NCBI GenBank assembly: GCA_031763025.1
Contig: JASSKH010000001.1
Span: forward strand, 21,553,142 to 21,617,141
Direction of reading: 5' to 3'
From: Macrocystis pyrifera
Lineage: Eukaryota > Sar > Phaeophyceae > Laminariales > Laminariaceae
Length of the DNA stretch: 64,000 nt
Below, piece by piece: positions 45,065 to 57,539 of this stretch. Under the pieces are notes generated by a model. That model was not told the DNA's origin and did not search any database. It worked only from the letters and a program-made list of their open reading frames with translations. Position 1 is the first letter of the stretch. The number at the start of each line of letters is the position of its first letter. Both the position numbers and the translations under genes were made by a program.

Positions 45065-45383
45065 GGGGAGCGAGGCGTACTCATTTGTTGCTTGCCTTGG
45101 TCATCTGATCATTCATTGACCACGCATCCCGTTCGAGACGGAGCACCGCTCCTACTCCTAATAGAGACACCTCCACCTCCAACAGTTGGACCTCCACCTC
45201 CAACAGTTGGGCGCTAATTTCGTTTTCCATATATTACGTGGAAACGTTTTACTAATCTTACCCCTTTCCTGCTTCGCCGCCTGTGCCCCCATCCATCTCC
45301 TAGGATAGCGATCTTTTTCTCGCTGCTATCTGGTGTACCAAACCCCTCCATGTCACATTCGTCTATTTCTCTCATTTCTTCTA
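45065..45383 (-). mobile_element. LINE copy B, 3' portion
   Basis: 3' UTR (GCGTACTCATTTGTTGCTTG) and the ORF end from about 45225 (...EIDECDMEGFG, SSEKKIAILGD). It is interrupted at a TA by the 3.3-kb element and resumes at 48705. Confidence 0.82.
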
Positions 45384-45657
45384 TTACGGGGGACCCTAGT
45401 AAATAGGAGCTACGGTACGCATAAAAACCTATATAAATACAACTATAATTACGATTTTTGAGGTCGTTGTCACTTGCTAGCTCTTGGCAGACAGACCGAC
45501 TGATAGACAGCTCTTCGCAAACAGCCCTTCTTCTTTGAAACAGCCGAACAGCCAAACAACCTTTCTTCTTTCTTCTTCCGCAAACTGCCAACCAATAGAC
45601 AGCTCTTCGCACGGCGCCTAAAAGAGCCGTCTCGCCTTCGACGAACGGCATAGATAG

Positions 45658-46027
45658 GTGCAGCTGTCGGCGGCCAAGCTGCTGCTGTCGGTGGCGAACC
45701 TGCTGGTGCTGCAGCCCCCGCCTCTCCCTTCTCCACGCCCCCTAAGCTCACCTCCCCCTCGTCGAGAGGCGCGTGGTCCTCGCTCTCTGGCAAGAGAGCG
45801 GCAACGACAAAGACCGACCTGGTGCCGGCTGTTGTTTGCGACCAGTGCACGGACCAGCACTTGGTCAAGAACTCCGCGCCTGGTGGCAAAAACGTGGCCT
45901 TCGCCACCTGCAAGGATCTCACGTGCGTGGTGGCGGGATCATCCTGACAGGGCAACCGACTGCGAGTTCTGTGCTCGCCCGATCAAGGAAGGGACTGTCT
46001 CGTACTCCCTCGAGACTGCTGACAGTG
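45658..46027 (+). pseudogene. Captured cysteine-rich protein, first exon (frameshifted)
   Basis: One frame reads ...KTDLVPAVVCDQC, then VAFATCKDLTCVVAGSS, and stops at 45945. The adjacent frame continues ATDCEFCARPIKEGTVSYSL, then ETADS, and ends at a clean TG|gtgagt donor at 46027. The two frames differ by one base, so the piece is either decayed or misread. The CxxC pairs and the 'CEFC..PI..G' start resemble the first half of a PARP-type zinc finger. Confidence 0.55.
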
Positions 46028-47931
46028 GTGAGTGTCTTATGTCTATTGTGCATGCTGTATGTTGCCAATACGTTTTTTTGGGGTTTTCAATTGCCTTTTT
46101 GCATACAAACTTACGTCCAAGCGTTTTTTTTTTTTTTTTTTTGACTCATCCATGCTCGTTCTTTCCCCTTCGTGCGTTGCGTCGACTCCTCTTACACACA
46201 GTGCACGCGAACGCGCACATGCACAACTGTTTGCGGGACGTGAACGAAGGAACGGAGGATTCAGCTGTCGCCGTCACCACTGCACCGAACGACGTGAGTG
46301 CTGCTGCTACTGTGGTGCATTTTCGGTGCATGCACACGATTTCTGTGTGTACATGTTTGGGTGACCCCACATGCTCATTTTGCTCGTTTTCGGCTGCCGC
46401 TGCTGCTGCTGCTGCTGCTGCTGTCAGCGCCACGCCATGAGTGCTGCTGCTGCTGTGCACCTGCTTCTCCTGTGCACTCGCTGCTGCTGTAGTGCTGCTG
46501 CGTTGTTGCCGTGCTGTGCACCTGCTGCTCCTGTGCACTTGCTGCTGCTGTATGTAGTGCTGCTGCGTTGTTGCCGTGCATCATGCTGGAAGCGTACATA
46601 TTTTCGGATCGTCAATTCCGTAGGTTTTGCGATGGCGGCATGCCAGGGTACATGCTTTTTTTCTTCCTTATTTTCATATCGTTGCTATGCTGCTGCTGCT
46701 GCTGCCAACGCTGCTGCCAACGCTGCTGCCAACGCTGCGGCGATTCGTTGCAGCTTCTGCTGCTGCTAATGCTGTAGCTGCTTTCTGCTGCTGCTGCTGC
46801 TGCTAATGTGCTGCCGCAATATCCACTGAATGTTCGTATGTACTCGGATTACTGTTTTTCTTGGTCGTTTTTGAACCCAAATGGTTGCTTTTGATACGTG
46901 AAAAAAATATTTTTGTCGTTTTGCTCCTGCATTTTGCGTACGTACTGCAATTTCTCGTTTTTGGCTTGGTTATTTTCATATACGTATATCGTTGCTATGC
47001 TGCTGCTGTGGTGCTGCTGCGTTGTTGCCGTACATCATGCTGCACTTGTGTGTGTACATATTTCGGTATCGTCAATGAAATTCCGTAGGTTTTGCGATTG
47101 CGGCATACCAGGGTACATACTTTTTTTCTTCCTTATTTTCATATCGTTGCTATGCCGCTGCTGCCAACGCGGATTATTGTTTTTATTGGCGCAAATTTTT
47201 TTTTTTTGATACGTAAAAAAAATATTTTGGTCGTTTTGCTCCTGCATTTTGCGTACGTACTACTTTTTCTCGTATTTCGTATTGTTGCTATGCTGCTGCT
47301 GCGTTGTTGCCGTACAGCATGCGGAGGTGGGTCTATAGTGAGGTACCAAAAATACTTTTCGGACGGCCTCGGGGTACGTACTTGTTTTCTCCCTCCTTTT
47401 CATATCGTTGCTAGCAGCTGTGGCGTTCCGTTGCTGCTTCTGCTGCTGCTGCAGCAGCTGCTGCTCTGCTTTTAGTGCGGCCGCAATATTCACTGAATGT
47501 TTGTATGTACTCGGATAATAGTGTTTCCTGGTCGTTTTGTGGCGCTGCTGCGTTGTTGCCGTACATCATACTGGGCATGATTTGTGTGTCTATTATTACA
47601 CTTAAACTCGTGCGTGTGTACATATTTCTGTATCGTCAATGATTTTTTTTGTGCTGCTGCTGCGTTGTTGCCGTACATCATGCTGGACGTGATTTGTGTG
47701 TGTGCTGTACTACACTTGTGTGTGTACATATTTCTGTATCGTCACTGAAATTACGTACTTGCTGCTTCTGCTGCTGCTGCCGTCGTATAGCAAGCGATTA
47801 CGTACTGCTGTTGTGCCGCTGTAGAGTAGTACAAATAATGAATTCTGCCCCCCCCCCCCCCCTTCCCCCTCCCCCGCCATTCCCTGCACGCCACTCCCGC
47901 CCCGCGCACCCTATATGTTTACTTCGACCAG
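46028..47931 (+). repeat. Intron of captured gene: CTG and TGCTGCGTTGTTGCCGT minisatellite
   Basis: Repeated words TGCTGCGTTGTTGCCGTACA, CATCATGCTGG and TGTGTGTACATATTTC recur at about 46500-46610, 46990-47090, 47290-47330, 47545-47640 and 47655-47750, mixed with CTG runs. There is an 11-18 base T run at 46124 and C runs at 47850-47862. Confidence 0.75.
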
Positions 47932-48363
47932 GTCCGTGGCAAGTGCTACAACTGCCGCCTGACGGACTCCACCATCAAAGACGGAGACATCATCATCAAG
48001 CGCAAAAAGACTCCCTTCCATTTCGCCTGCTCCAGGGCTTCGCGGAATTCCGAAGCAGTACACCAAGCAGATTGTCGCCATCCAGGACGAACGAGAGGAA
48101 ACAAATTGTTTCCCACATTTCCCAAAATCACGATTATTTCTTCCTACACATATCCAACGGGTTCAACAGCGAACAGATCCACATTCTGGGCCTCCCGCCT
48201 CGTTACTACAGCATCCTGGAAGACTATTTACATATCATGTCTCATCCAAACTCCTATGCTGGCTACATCGAAATCGCGGGCCGCCCAACAATTATACAAC
48301 ATTTCCATAACCGTTGTCGTGCCGGCACTGCTGCTTTCTCTCCTGTCCCAAACCTTCCTTTAA
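47932..48363 (+). pseudogene. Captured cysteine-rich protein, second exon
   Basis: After acceptor cgaccag it reads VRGKCYNCRLTDSTIKDGDI, then IIKRKKTPFHFACSRASRN, with the pattern C-x2-C...H-x2-C and 21 residues between. That resembles a short PARP-type finger (usual spacing about 28-30). The frame stays open to 48363, but only the first 45 residues look like protein. Together with the first exon it suggests two such fingers. Confidence 0.55.
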
Positions 48364-48704
48364 ACAACAGCCTGTATGTTGTATATCATCCACATGCCAA
48401 GCACTACTCCACTCTCTCCCCACACTGATGAAATATGTTATTCTTATTATTAGACGAATGCCATTCTTACTCTTGCGTCACCCGATCTTACGTTTCACAT
48501 TACATTCATAAATAAACGCGATTATTACATCCTTCACCGTTTCTTACACAAATACATTTAGTTTGGTTGGCTTTGGGCTATGTCGCCAATTAATTGCAGT
48601 TGTATGTACACGAAACGACGGAATACCCACTCCGAAGGAAAGCCTTGTATTTTCCTATTTTTACTAACAATATTTGGTCCTATTTACTTTGGTCCCCCGT
48701 GTTA

Positions 48705-49410
48705 ATGCATCCGCTCCCTCCTTGTACATTTCACATTCTCCTACTATGTGAGTTCTACGCTCTATTGCTTTGCCACACGGGCACATCTGTGCATCTACTT
48801 CTTCCTCCTCCTGGCTACTGGCATACCTCTTTCTTCTTTCTGGCAGGTCCAGGTCCCCTACACGAAATCGTAGCTTCAGCGTTTTCACGAAGTCCATTGG
48901 GCCGTACAGATGAGTTTCCACTCCTATCCTATCGCTTAATCCCCCGTATATCGTTTCTCCGAGTCACCTTGTTTTTTTGGCTCTAGCCTTTCCCTTCTTT
49001 CTATCCCTTCTTGTACTTTTGCCTTGTACCTCCCAAACTTCTCTGCGGGCATATCTCTTCTTGATTTGCTCCTATAATCTTCCATACCTTTTCGACTACG
49101 TTATCCCACCTTATTCCAGCTCGCCCTTTTGTTACTTTCTCCCATACAGCTCTATCAACTATGGCTGTCAAACTCTTCTGTGGCATGTTCCTGACTTCAT
49201 ATTGCCATTTCAATTTTCTCATGTCTCGATCTTTGTCTTGAGTGGGTGCCTTCCCAGTTCTGCTCTTAATACTGTACTACTGGTCGTACTTGAGCATCTT
49301 GGTATTTTTTTCAGCTGCTGTCATCTGTAGTGTTTCCAACTGTTTTACGAACTTCGCGTTCCTTTCCCGTACTTCTCCTGCCTATTCTAGCTTTGGTACT
49401 ATGACATGGG
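48705..49410 (-). mobile_element. LINE copy B, 5' portion
   Basis: The same element as copy A, more decayed. It includes MCPCGKAIERRTHIVGEC with a complete CCHC knuckle and MRKLKWQYEVRNMPQK. Several frameshifts. It ends near 49400 where similarity to the RT region (TTCTAGCTTTGGTACTATG) stops. Confidence 0.82.
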
Positions 49411-51536
49411 GGAGGCGGGGAGCGTTTTCATGCATACTGTATCATACACAGCGTAAACACATCGTTATACTTTTTTGTATTTTGTTTTTCACTTGTTTGT
49501 GCCGGATTGGGTAACAACTCTGACGGCTGGTCATTTATTTCTCTCTTTCGCTCTTGAGCTTTATTATATACAGGCATCGCGTTGGACTGTGTAGCTGCAC
49601 GTGTAGTTCTGTTCGGCGATGAGGCGTTGAATATTGACAGCGGTCCACGCCGTAGCCAGTAGCATGCAGTAGCAGTGCAGACGCGAGGCTTGTTTGTTGC
49701 TGCAGCCTGTTTTATACGAAGTATACCCATATCGCGCGCTCGTATTTACTCTAGTAAAACAGTGGCAATCAAGCACCGGTACATTTTTTGTGTCGCACGT
49801 GACATTTGTCTCTTTTTGTTGCGTTTGTACCAAACATCGTGGAAAAGGTTGCCATCGTGGCGCCCCCACTGAATTTTGTTTGGTTTGATTTTCCCACCTA
49901 CTCTACCTGTAAATTCCTGGCGCGGTTTCGTGACCAGGGACTGGATTTTGGAAGTTAACTATTGTGAGATTCATCAACAACGGCAGCAGTATACTACAGT
50001 CGTACCATGTACCAATACGAGCCTACTCAGCAATATGATATATGTGTACGTATGTTTGTCACATTTTCGTACTTTTGCCAACTTTTCTCTTCGCACGAGC
50101 ACTTTTCGGCAATATAGTAAGTACTCCGACACGGGAAACCCGGCCGGACACATTGGTCTAGGTCTCGGCGCGATCTGTGCACTCTGAAGCTCGTGGCGGG
50201 CGCTCAAAGTTATTTTCCGGCAGCAGTGGATAAGACGATTTCCCTGGTTTCAGTGCGAGAGGCCTTATTTTGTACGTACGTAATGTCGCATCTGTTTGGT
50301 CTTTCATGTGCTGTTGGAGTATGTACCAGTAGTACCATTGTTCTGCTTCTGAATACTACAGACAATTCAATATCACCAGCAGCAGAGCAGAGAGCCCCGG
50401 CTGGATACAACACCAGACACCACAACCCTGCCGTTCAGCAGCAGCAGCAGCAGCAGTAGCACAGTGGGCAGCCACGGGCACGTTAGGCAGGTCTACATGC
50501 GCGTAGGTCTGCGCTGTATTGCTGTTGCTAGCTGCTTTTCTCTGACCCTGAGATCGATCATCCCGATACAACACACCTCTCTCTCTATTACGCTGTGCGC
50601 GATCGTGCGATCGTACAACATGTTGGGGCTGTTGCACACAGCAGTGTGACTCTGGCAACAGACATCGACACCAGCAGCGCAGAGGGCGTGCTGACTGCCA
50701 GCTAACTACAGCATCAACCGTCGCTAACACCATGCACGTGTGGTAGAGCCACGCTGTACGGTGGATGGTTAATCAGAGTCTGTGTGCTTGCTGTGTAAAG
50801 ATGTCGTATGAGACATAATTTTTAGCCTATGACGGAAAGCAATTTTGCCTAAAGACATGCCTCGACCGACACCAAAATACTACTACTGCTGTAGGTAGGT
50901 TTTAGTATTGAACAGTCGGCCCTAGTTCACGTTTTGCCTTGATTGGCATGTCTCCTGACATCTTTGGTGTGCGACGGCAGAAATTGATTTCTACCGCTGC
51001 TGGCGTGCTCTTCTTCTGCTTTTGTTAGATAGACAGCAGCAGAGCAGCGGCAACACTGAAGCAGTGGTGCGATGCTCGCAGCAGCGGAGAGGCCAGCAGT
51101 CAGCAATTATGTGCCTACGAGTGCTCGCTGCTGTTGTCATGTTGACTGCTACGCACCATGCACACAGCTATGTGCTCAGCTTTTGCTGCGGTCTGCAGGC
51201 ATTTTTTGAATATTTTTGTTCTAGGCACCCAAGAAGTGGAATCGATTCCTGCCGCCAGTGTAAGCTCTCTCACACCACCAGGTATAAAACATGTCATGTA
51301 CATTATTAATACTAAAATACGTCGTTCGCACAAGTATCGTACGACGAAGCACTGACTGATGTTTACCCTACCTTTGCTGCAGCTGTACACTACCGGGCTT
51401 GTCCTACAGCGAACAGAGTAATAGTAGTAGTATAGCGGTCGGCGTGATTGGTACAGTCAACCGAATGGGTACAGTATGGGCAAGCCTGAGATTCTTATTG
51501 GGGCGCCATCTTGAATCAACCTTGTCATGAGCATAC
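49411..51536. other. Intergenic, no gene recognised
   Basis: Contains a CAG run (50436-50458), CTACAGCAG-type words and TATTAATA at 51302. No protein or RNA family recognised in any frame. Confidence 0.5.
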
Positions 51537-51610
51537 TATTACGGGGGTCCGGCATCCCCGGTGGCTTGGTAGGTGGTCCGCGAGCCTATCAAGATCAATT
51601 TCACAAACAC
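51537..51610 (+). mobile_element. MITE end fused to T-SINE head
   Basis: CTATTACGGGGGTCC of a MITE terminus runs directly into GGCATCCCCGGTGGCTTGGT, the start of a T-SINE, which stops after TCAAGATCAATTTC. Confidence 0.65.
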
Positions 51611-51994
51611 CAGCAATGCAGCAGCAGTTCTTCTGTCCTCAAAAATATGTGCGTGTTCTTCATCACATTAATAATGATGGGCGAGATGCAATTAGTTTTA
51701 AACAGGTGTGCAGGTAATGCATCCGAGTATTATTATTGTTTCGTTCTTGCGCCACTCCCCTAGGCACTTCCCGGAGGGGAACCTTGTACCATGTATAGTC
51801 GTATAGTCGCATGTGTTGTTCTGAACGGGAGAAAGCTCATACCAACACTGAAATCTGAAATATCTACTGGCTGTAGGCACCATTTTAGAGGCACCGCCTG
51901 TCGAAGCATCCAACAGCTGTAGTGCTATTGCTGCCTGTTTTGACCCTGCTGTCGTCATGCCGCCGTTTGCAGGTCCCAGACAAGAACGGAAAAC

Positions 51995-52892
51995 ATGCAG
52001 CGATTTTTCGTGACTGGAGCCAACAAAGGTATTGGGCTGGCCGTCGTGAGAAGTCTGCTTGACGCCAGCAAGGTTGCGTTCGTCTTTCTCGGCAGCCGGG
52101 ATGCTGGACGAGGCCAAACCGCCGTACAATCTCTCATCGCCGAGAATCCTGACTTGTACTCTGGACGTGTCGAAGCCATCCAAATCGACGTGTCTGACGC
52201 TGATTCTGTTGAGCGAGCGGCGGACGTCGTGCGGATACGCCTGGGCGATGGCTCCGAGACGTCGTCCTACTTGGACGCCCCTCATCAACAACGCCGGCAT
52301 GGCTACCCAAGACTTCTCCCCCTCCGCTTTCGAGTCCTGCGTGGAGGTCAACTTTCGAGGCGTGGTTCGTACAACGGAGGCCTTCCTACCGCTTATCAAG
52401 CCGTCAGAGGGAAGGATCGTGATGACGTCGTCTGCATTGGGGCCATCGTTCGTCGCCAATTGCAGTACCGAGCGCCAGGCGGCTATGCTTAACCCCGAGG
52501 TCACCCATGCCCATATCACGGGGTTGGTCGACAAGTGTTTGGCCATCGCGCACAGCGGTGGCGATGACTTCGCGGGAAAGTTCGCTTCTGCTGGGCTGCC
52601 TGGCGCACAAACCTATTGTGGGTACGGTCTCTCGAAAGCGTTGGTGAACATGTACACCCTACAGCTGGCGCGGGAGAACCCGTCGTTGCTTGTAAATGCT
52701 TGTATGCCGGGTTTCATCAGAACCGACATGACCAGAAAGTTCGAGGCGCATTTGGGTGGAACTCTCGAAGAGCTGGGCGCGAAGTCTCCGTCGGAGGGCG
52801 CTGACGTCCTAGTGTATTTAGCTATTGGCGATGTTGCTGCTAGCGGGAGTTACTTTGAGTGCGACAAGCAGCGCTCGCCGCTCGGCCGCTAA
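51995..52892 (+). CDS. Carbonyl-reductase-like short-chain dehydrogenase, frame broken by one base
   Basis: NAD(P)H-dependent short-chain dehydrogenase/reductase. From the ATG at 51995 it reads MQRFFVTGANKGIG (cofactor TGxxxGIG at 7-14). The frame is lost at a run of four C (52278-52281). Counting one C fewer resumes at LINNAGMATQDF and continues to the stop at 52892, about 298 residues. It then has catalytic Ser near 145-146 (VMTSSA), YGLSK with Tyr210 and Lys214, and PGFIRTDM. The long Ser-to-Tyr spacing and PGxxRTDM match monomeric carbonyl reductases (human CBR1 type). No intron is visible, unlike G-alpha. The extra C could be a sequencing error or a real inactivating mutation. Confidence 0.88.
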
Positions 52893-53020
52893 CGTGACGC
52901 GGGGAACCCGTCTATGACGGAAGACAAGCCGAAGTTGTCGGTAATTGTAGCGCGGAGGTGAAAACATCCCTTCACCAAAGATATCAAGATGGAACATCCC
53001 CTGGATGTGCTTTTTTCTAT

Positions 53021-53124
53021 TTCGGGGGTCCATAGTTAACAGGACCTATGGTATACATAAAAAACTATATATTTACCTATTTTTACTAACAAAATTTGGT
53101 CCTATTTACTATGGTCCTCCGTAA
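53021..53124. mobile_element. MITE copy downstream of the dehydrogenase
   Basis: TTCGGGGGTCC to GGTCCTCCGTAA flanked by TA, 104 bp, 130 bases after the dehydrogenase stop. It may lie in its 3' UTR. Confidence 0.9.
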
Positions 53125-54443
53125 TAGGAGGGTTGGCGAGCTGTGTTAAACACTTCAGTGTCACGAAGAAACTACAGCTGTCGTACTTAGCTCCTGTTCG
53201 TGTGCTCGCGTCCGACTTCGTTCTTCACGTATTTCTTGCTGAAGCATACTACTGGGGCACCTCTTTTTGGTTTCCAATAGTGATAGATGGAAATGGGGAG
53301 TAGGTTTGTTTAGTGCGCGTGGTTTCGCCCGGTGCTATTTAACCACTACCTCAATGGCGAATTGCCCCAAGGAATGGCAGACCTCACCACGCGTGTCAGA
53401 ACATTGAGCAGCCTCTGTCAAAACTATTTCGCGGGCCACAACGTTGAACTGGGGTCAGGGTCTGGCATTTTACATGAAACCGTCGTCGATGTCGCAGCAT
53501 GATTTGCGTGATGCCTGTGTTTCGCTCGACAAAAGAATGCCGGATCAGGGCGTGCGTTTGGGCAGTGGGTTTGGGCAGAAGTGCGCACTGCGCGCAAGAC
53601 AACCACGCACAGCGACGCCGAGCGCTATACGCACAGCGACGCCAAGCGCTATTATACGTTCAAAGAGCCCCGATCTCACAGTCGGATATCGCGTGCACGG
53701 CGACTGTGATCAGCGGCCAAACCCGCCTCGATGACACCCCAAATAAGTTGGCTGTTATTTTGGACGACGAATTCGACAAGGCCTTCATATTTTAGATGTG
53801 AACATACAACAGGGACCGCCAGATAATCATCGTCACCAGGGGTCGTACAGGTATTAGCACGGGGTAGTCGAGAAGACGTTTCACGGGATCGCTGCAACCA
53901 TCTTATCGCTTGGGATTGCCGGGCATACGCCTTTCAGAGCGTCCGAGTTCGCCGCAAAAGCAGCGTGGGGCCGCCGAGGTGTCTTTCGGGAATGATCAGA
54001 CGCGTGCTACTGTAGTATAAGCGATGCACGTATCCTGCTGGCGACCCAGATGACGACGTGGTGCTGTGACCTCAGAAAATGGATTCCCCAATCCCAAGCG
54101 ATCAAGTGTCCAGCGCCCAAGAGCGATATTCCGCGCAAGTACTTAGCGATGACAAGTGACCCCAGAAGCGGTAGTCCAGCACAGCTCTCAGCGATGGCGA
54201 CGATGTGGCGAATTCTGGAAGACGTTCGCTTTCGGGAAACCCAAAATCTTCTACTGCTTGCTGCGGACGACGTGTGCCACGGTAGGGGTAAGCACATAGT
54301 TTTTCTGAAGCTCCTCGTTCTTGAGGAGCACTGTATCCCCCCCCCCCCCCAAATAAAGGTCGAGATAACCAACCTCGGCATATCGCAGGTGTTCTTCGAA
54401 CTATATTGTAAAGCGAAAGTGGGATCAACTACTGTATATTTAG
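53125..54443. other. Intergenic, no gene recognised
   Basis: A short tandem of ACGCACAGCGACGCC(G/A)AGCG occurs near 53605-53655. Plus-strand frames at 53444-53795 lack any recognisable domain. Confidence 0.45.
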
Positions 54444-54771
54444 TCCGGCGTCCCCGGTGGCTTGGTAGGTGGTCCGCGTGCCGATCAAGATCAATTTCGT
54501 GGGTTCAAGTCTCACCGAGTGCATGCTCGTAGGGCCTTTTTCTTGCATAAAAGGGATTGATTAGCGGAAAGCGCGAGAGCGTGAGTAAGCTACATTCGAT
54601 GAAAATCGACGAGCAGTGGGAATGCTGAACCCTATGCGCGATAAAAAATAAAGGCATGTGCCGGGAAGACACCTGTGACCAAGGCTTGTCCAGAAGGTCG
54701 TCGAGGGTAAAAACCTCTTACGAATTAGGCTGGAAAGTGAAAGTGATGAGTAAAAAAAAAAAAAAAAAAAA
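54444..54771 (+). mobile_element. T-SINE copy with A tail
   Basis: Head TCCCCGGTGGCTTGGTAGGT, B box GGGTTCAAGTCTC, same body as the inverted pair, A tail of about 19 at 54753-54771. Confidence 0.88.
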
Positions 54772-57030
54772 TATTTGGAAGTTTCTCAGTGCCCTTGAGA
54801 AACCCTGTCAGTCCGATTTTGTTTTTGGCAAAGCTTTCCACTGACCAGCTTGACGGCACAATTTCTTTTTGTAGTGGCACCACACATTTTCGCTGCACAG
54901 TGGGGGCAGAAATGTTCAGGCTTACTCTGGGCTGGTATATATATACCAGGTATGCAGCTGCGAGATTGATTGTATTATTGATACAGCACGTCTTGCTCCT
55001 GTCTAACGAAAGCTGTCTTCAAGTGTCAATTTCCCTTTGGACGCTACAGCGCCATGACCACATGGATTGCGGTTCACAATTGTTATACAAAATTTAGTTG
55101 GCTCTGCTATTCAAGCATCATTCTAGAAGTATCACCTACGGTTTATGGCGGAATCGCGATTAACGTACGGAGTAATATCGTGTCGAGTACTAGGGGGCTC
55201 CGCCGCCGCTGCTCCACGTATGCCCGTAAAATGGGTGATAGATGTAGGTAGGGTGGAATGAGCCGAAGCGACAGTACGTGTTTACGGCATTATGTTGAGG
55301 TTGGAGATGTATTTGCGGAATACCTGGTAGTCGACAACGAAATAGCACAGTAGTAGTAATGAACAGTTGGCAGGAAGCGAAGTCGATGATCGCATATCAA
55401 ACTCCAACGAATAGAATGCAGAAACAAATCAGGTAGCACATCTATAGTAGTAGAAGTGATATGATTATCAATGACGTGCACGACAGCACCGCCGCTGCCG
55501 CATTGACGTTATCTAATTATGCGTGCGACGTCCACCCACGACCCAAGGCAATGCCGCCGTTCCTGCTGAACACGTAAGTATAGCTGCGACGGTACTTGGT
55601 TTGGAAGGGGACGCTACTATACTAATGTACTACTGCTATGAGTACAACGAGTACTGAGCCAGTACAGTGTACTACTATTATTAATACATTGTTTTCCGAG
55701 CTTTCAGCTGCTGCTGGTGATGCCCCACGTGGGCTTTGGACCCTCCATCGGTGGACCATAGCCAAAACCATACCTGGTACTTGCGTTTTTTTTTTTTCGT
55801 TGCACGTATAATATGTACCAGGTGCGTTTTATACGTTTGTTTTCAAAAGCGGGTGATCTGTTATTGGTTATCGTGATGGTAAGCCGTGAACAGAATTTTT
55901 GAGAAGAGTACATGTGCGTTCCTATGGACGTTCTGTAAATAGTCAAAGAATAATAGGTACAGCACATATCATCATGCTACGAGTATGTATTTCTTGCTCA
56001 TGCGATGCTCGCGCCTTCGGAAGAATAAGTTTATTGTTTTGAAACAGGCCAGCGGGCCGTCGTCTTCACCGTTTGGCATACTTTTGAGCTTAGACCTTCG
56101 GCACGAGCCCTCGAGCAGGTCACCGGGCAAGCCCTCCCCGGGCGAGGTGGCGGCAAGCGGGCACAGTAGCGGAAGAAGCAAGCGAAAAGGTCCACTTTGC
56201 GTCGAGAAAAGGATCTCGAAGCGCGCACGTAGAGGACTCGGAATTCCAGTGCTGCGACGACACGCATCTGGACATGATGTATAGGTTTATACCTGCGTGG
56301 TATACGTGTAGTGAGACCCGCGCGGGTTCGGGGGTCTGTGTGTGTTACTTTTCGGTTCGCATGCTCGCCCATGCTTCAAGTCTGTCAAAGCAGTAGTAGT
56401 ATGCCTACAATATTGCGACGCTATGCGTCGTATTTGTTGCGTTAGCTCTAGAAGAGTTGATCGCCCGCCGAAAGCGAAGCAGGAACGGTTGGTATGTTTC
56501 GACGCGGCATAGGAGAATTGGAATTTGTTGCGATATATCAGGTACCAACGGATTTCAACCAGTACTAAAAGTTGGAAGTTTCCAGCAAGCACAACGGAAC
56601 AAGCCAATTTCATTACAGGTATAATAATTGAATATTTTAAGTTAGTAAAACTGAGTCTCAGCTGCGGTAATTGCAAGCTTGTCTGTCTGTCTGTCTGTCG
56701 ACATGGCTTATATTTTCGAACACTTTCCAATGGTCGATATACAAGGTTGTTACGGATGATATTCGTATGACGTATTCGACCCTTACGGACCTTATATACT
56801 AAAACATACCATACCACCAGGCAAATTTAGCCATATAATATATCCACGACACCGTACCATCGTACCATACCAAATACTACTGTGTTTTTCCCGAACTATT
56901 GCGCCGATTTTTCCGGTACCACATGCCATACCACATACGGTGTTTTTTTCCCACATCCCATACCGCATTTTGTCGATATAGTATATCAAACCGTAGTACC
57001 ATCATACTAGGTACCATATACCAACATACG
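54772..57030. other. Intergenic, weak ORF at 55985-56284
   Basis: A plus-strand frame here is rich in Ser, Arg and Gly (SGRSKRKGPLCVEKRISKRA) and follows an AACAG at 56046. It may be a disordered exon, but nothing confirms it. TACCWGGTA words occur at 54944, 55321 and 55771. ATACCATACC-type repeats fill 56800-57010. Confidence 0.35.
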
Positions 57031-57039
57031 ATATCACAT

Positions 57040-57330
57040 CAAGTAAGCACACGAGAGCATACGTTGAAGGCACAATGTGATGAGGTGATAAGTGAGGTGA
57101 ACGTACAAGGTGATGAGGTGATATATGAGGAGGTGAAGGTGTGAAGGGAGAGCGATGGCACCAGCAGGAACAGCAGCAGCCGCAACGCCAACAGCAGCTC
57201 CAGCAGACACGTCTGCAACAAACAGCATCAGCCGGAGCACAAGAAAGCATATGTCGAAGGTGCAAGGTGATGGGGTGATATATGAGGAGGTGAAGTGCAA
57301 AGAGAGAGCGATGGCAACAAGGAGCAGCAG
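57040..57330. repeat. GAGGTGATATATGAGGAGGT repeats
   Basis: Several imperfect copies of AAGGTGATGAGGTGATATAT and CAGCAGCCGCAACG-like units alternate. Two larger related blocks lie at about 57060-57200 and 57240-57370. Confidence 0.65.
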
Positions 57331-57539
57331 TAGCCGCAACGGCAACAGCAGCCAGCAGTCACGTCTGCAACAACGGCAGCAGCAGGACCAAGTGGGTCCG
57401 CTAAGCGCTTACGACAATCGCCCGGAAGCACAACAACAGCAACAACAAGTGCACAAGAGCATGCCTTCGCTCGTTAGGTATCATACTGTACAGTACCAAA
57501 ACGCTAGTTGGGGATCTCTTATATGACGAGCGCTGGCAG

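Larger units (their letters stand above)
45384..48702. mobile_element. 3.3-kb element with MITE termini and captured gene fragments
   Basis: Left end TTACGGGGGACCCTAGTAAA and right end TTTGGTCCCCCGTGT match the MITE family (plus about 57 and 48 bases of its interior). TA lies on both sides, within LINE copy B. Comparison with LINE copy A (TTCTAACACATCC) shows the empty site as TTC-TA-ATGCATCC. The inside holds cysteine-rich coding pieces and a CTG-rich minisatellite, but no transposase was seen. Alternative: an unrelated sequence inserted within an ordinary MITE. Confidence 0.75.
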
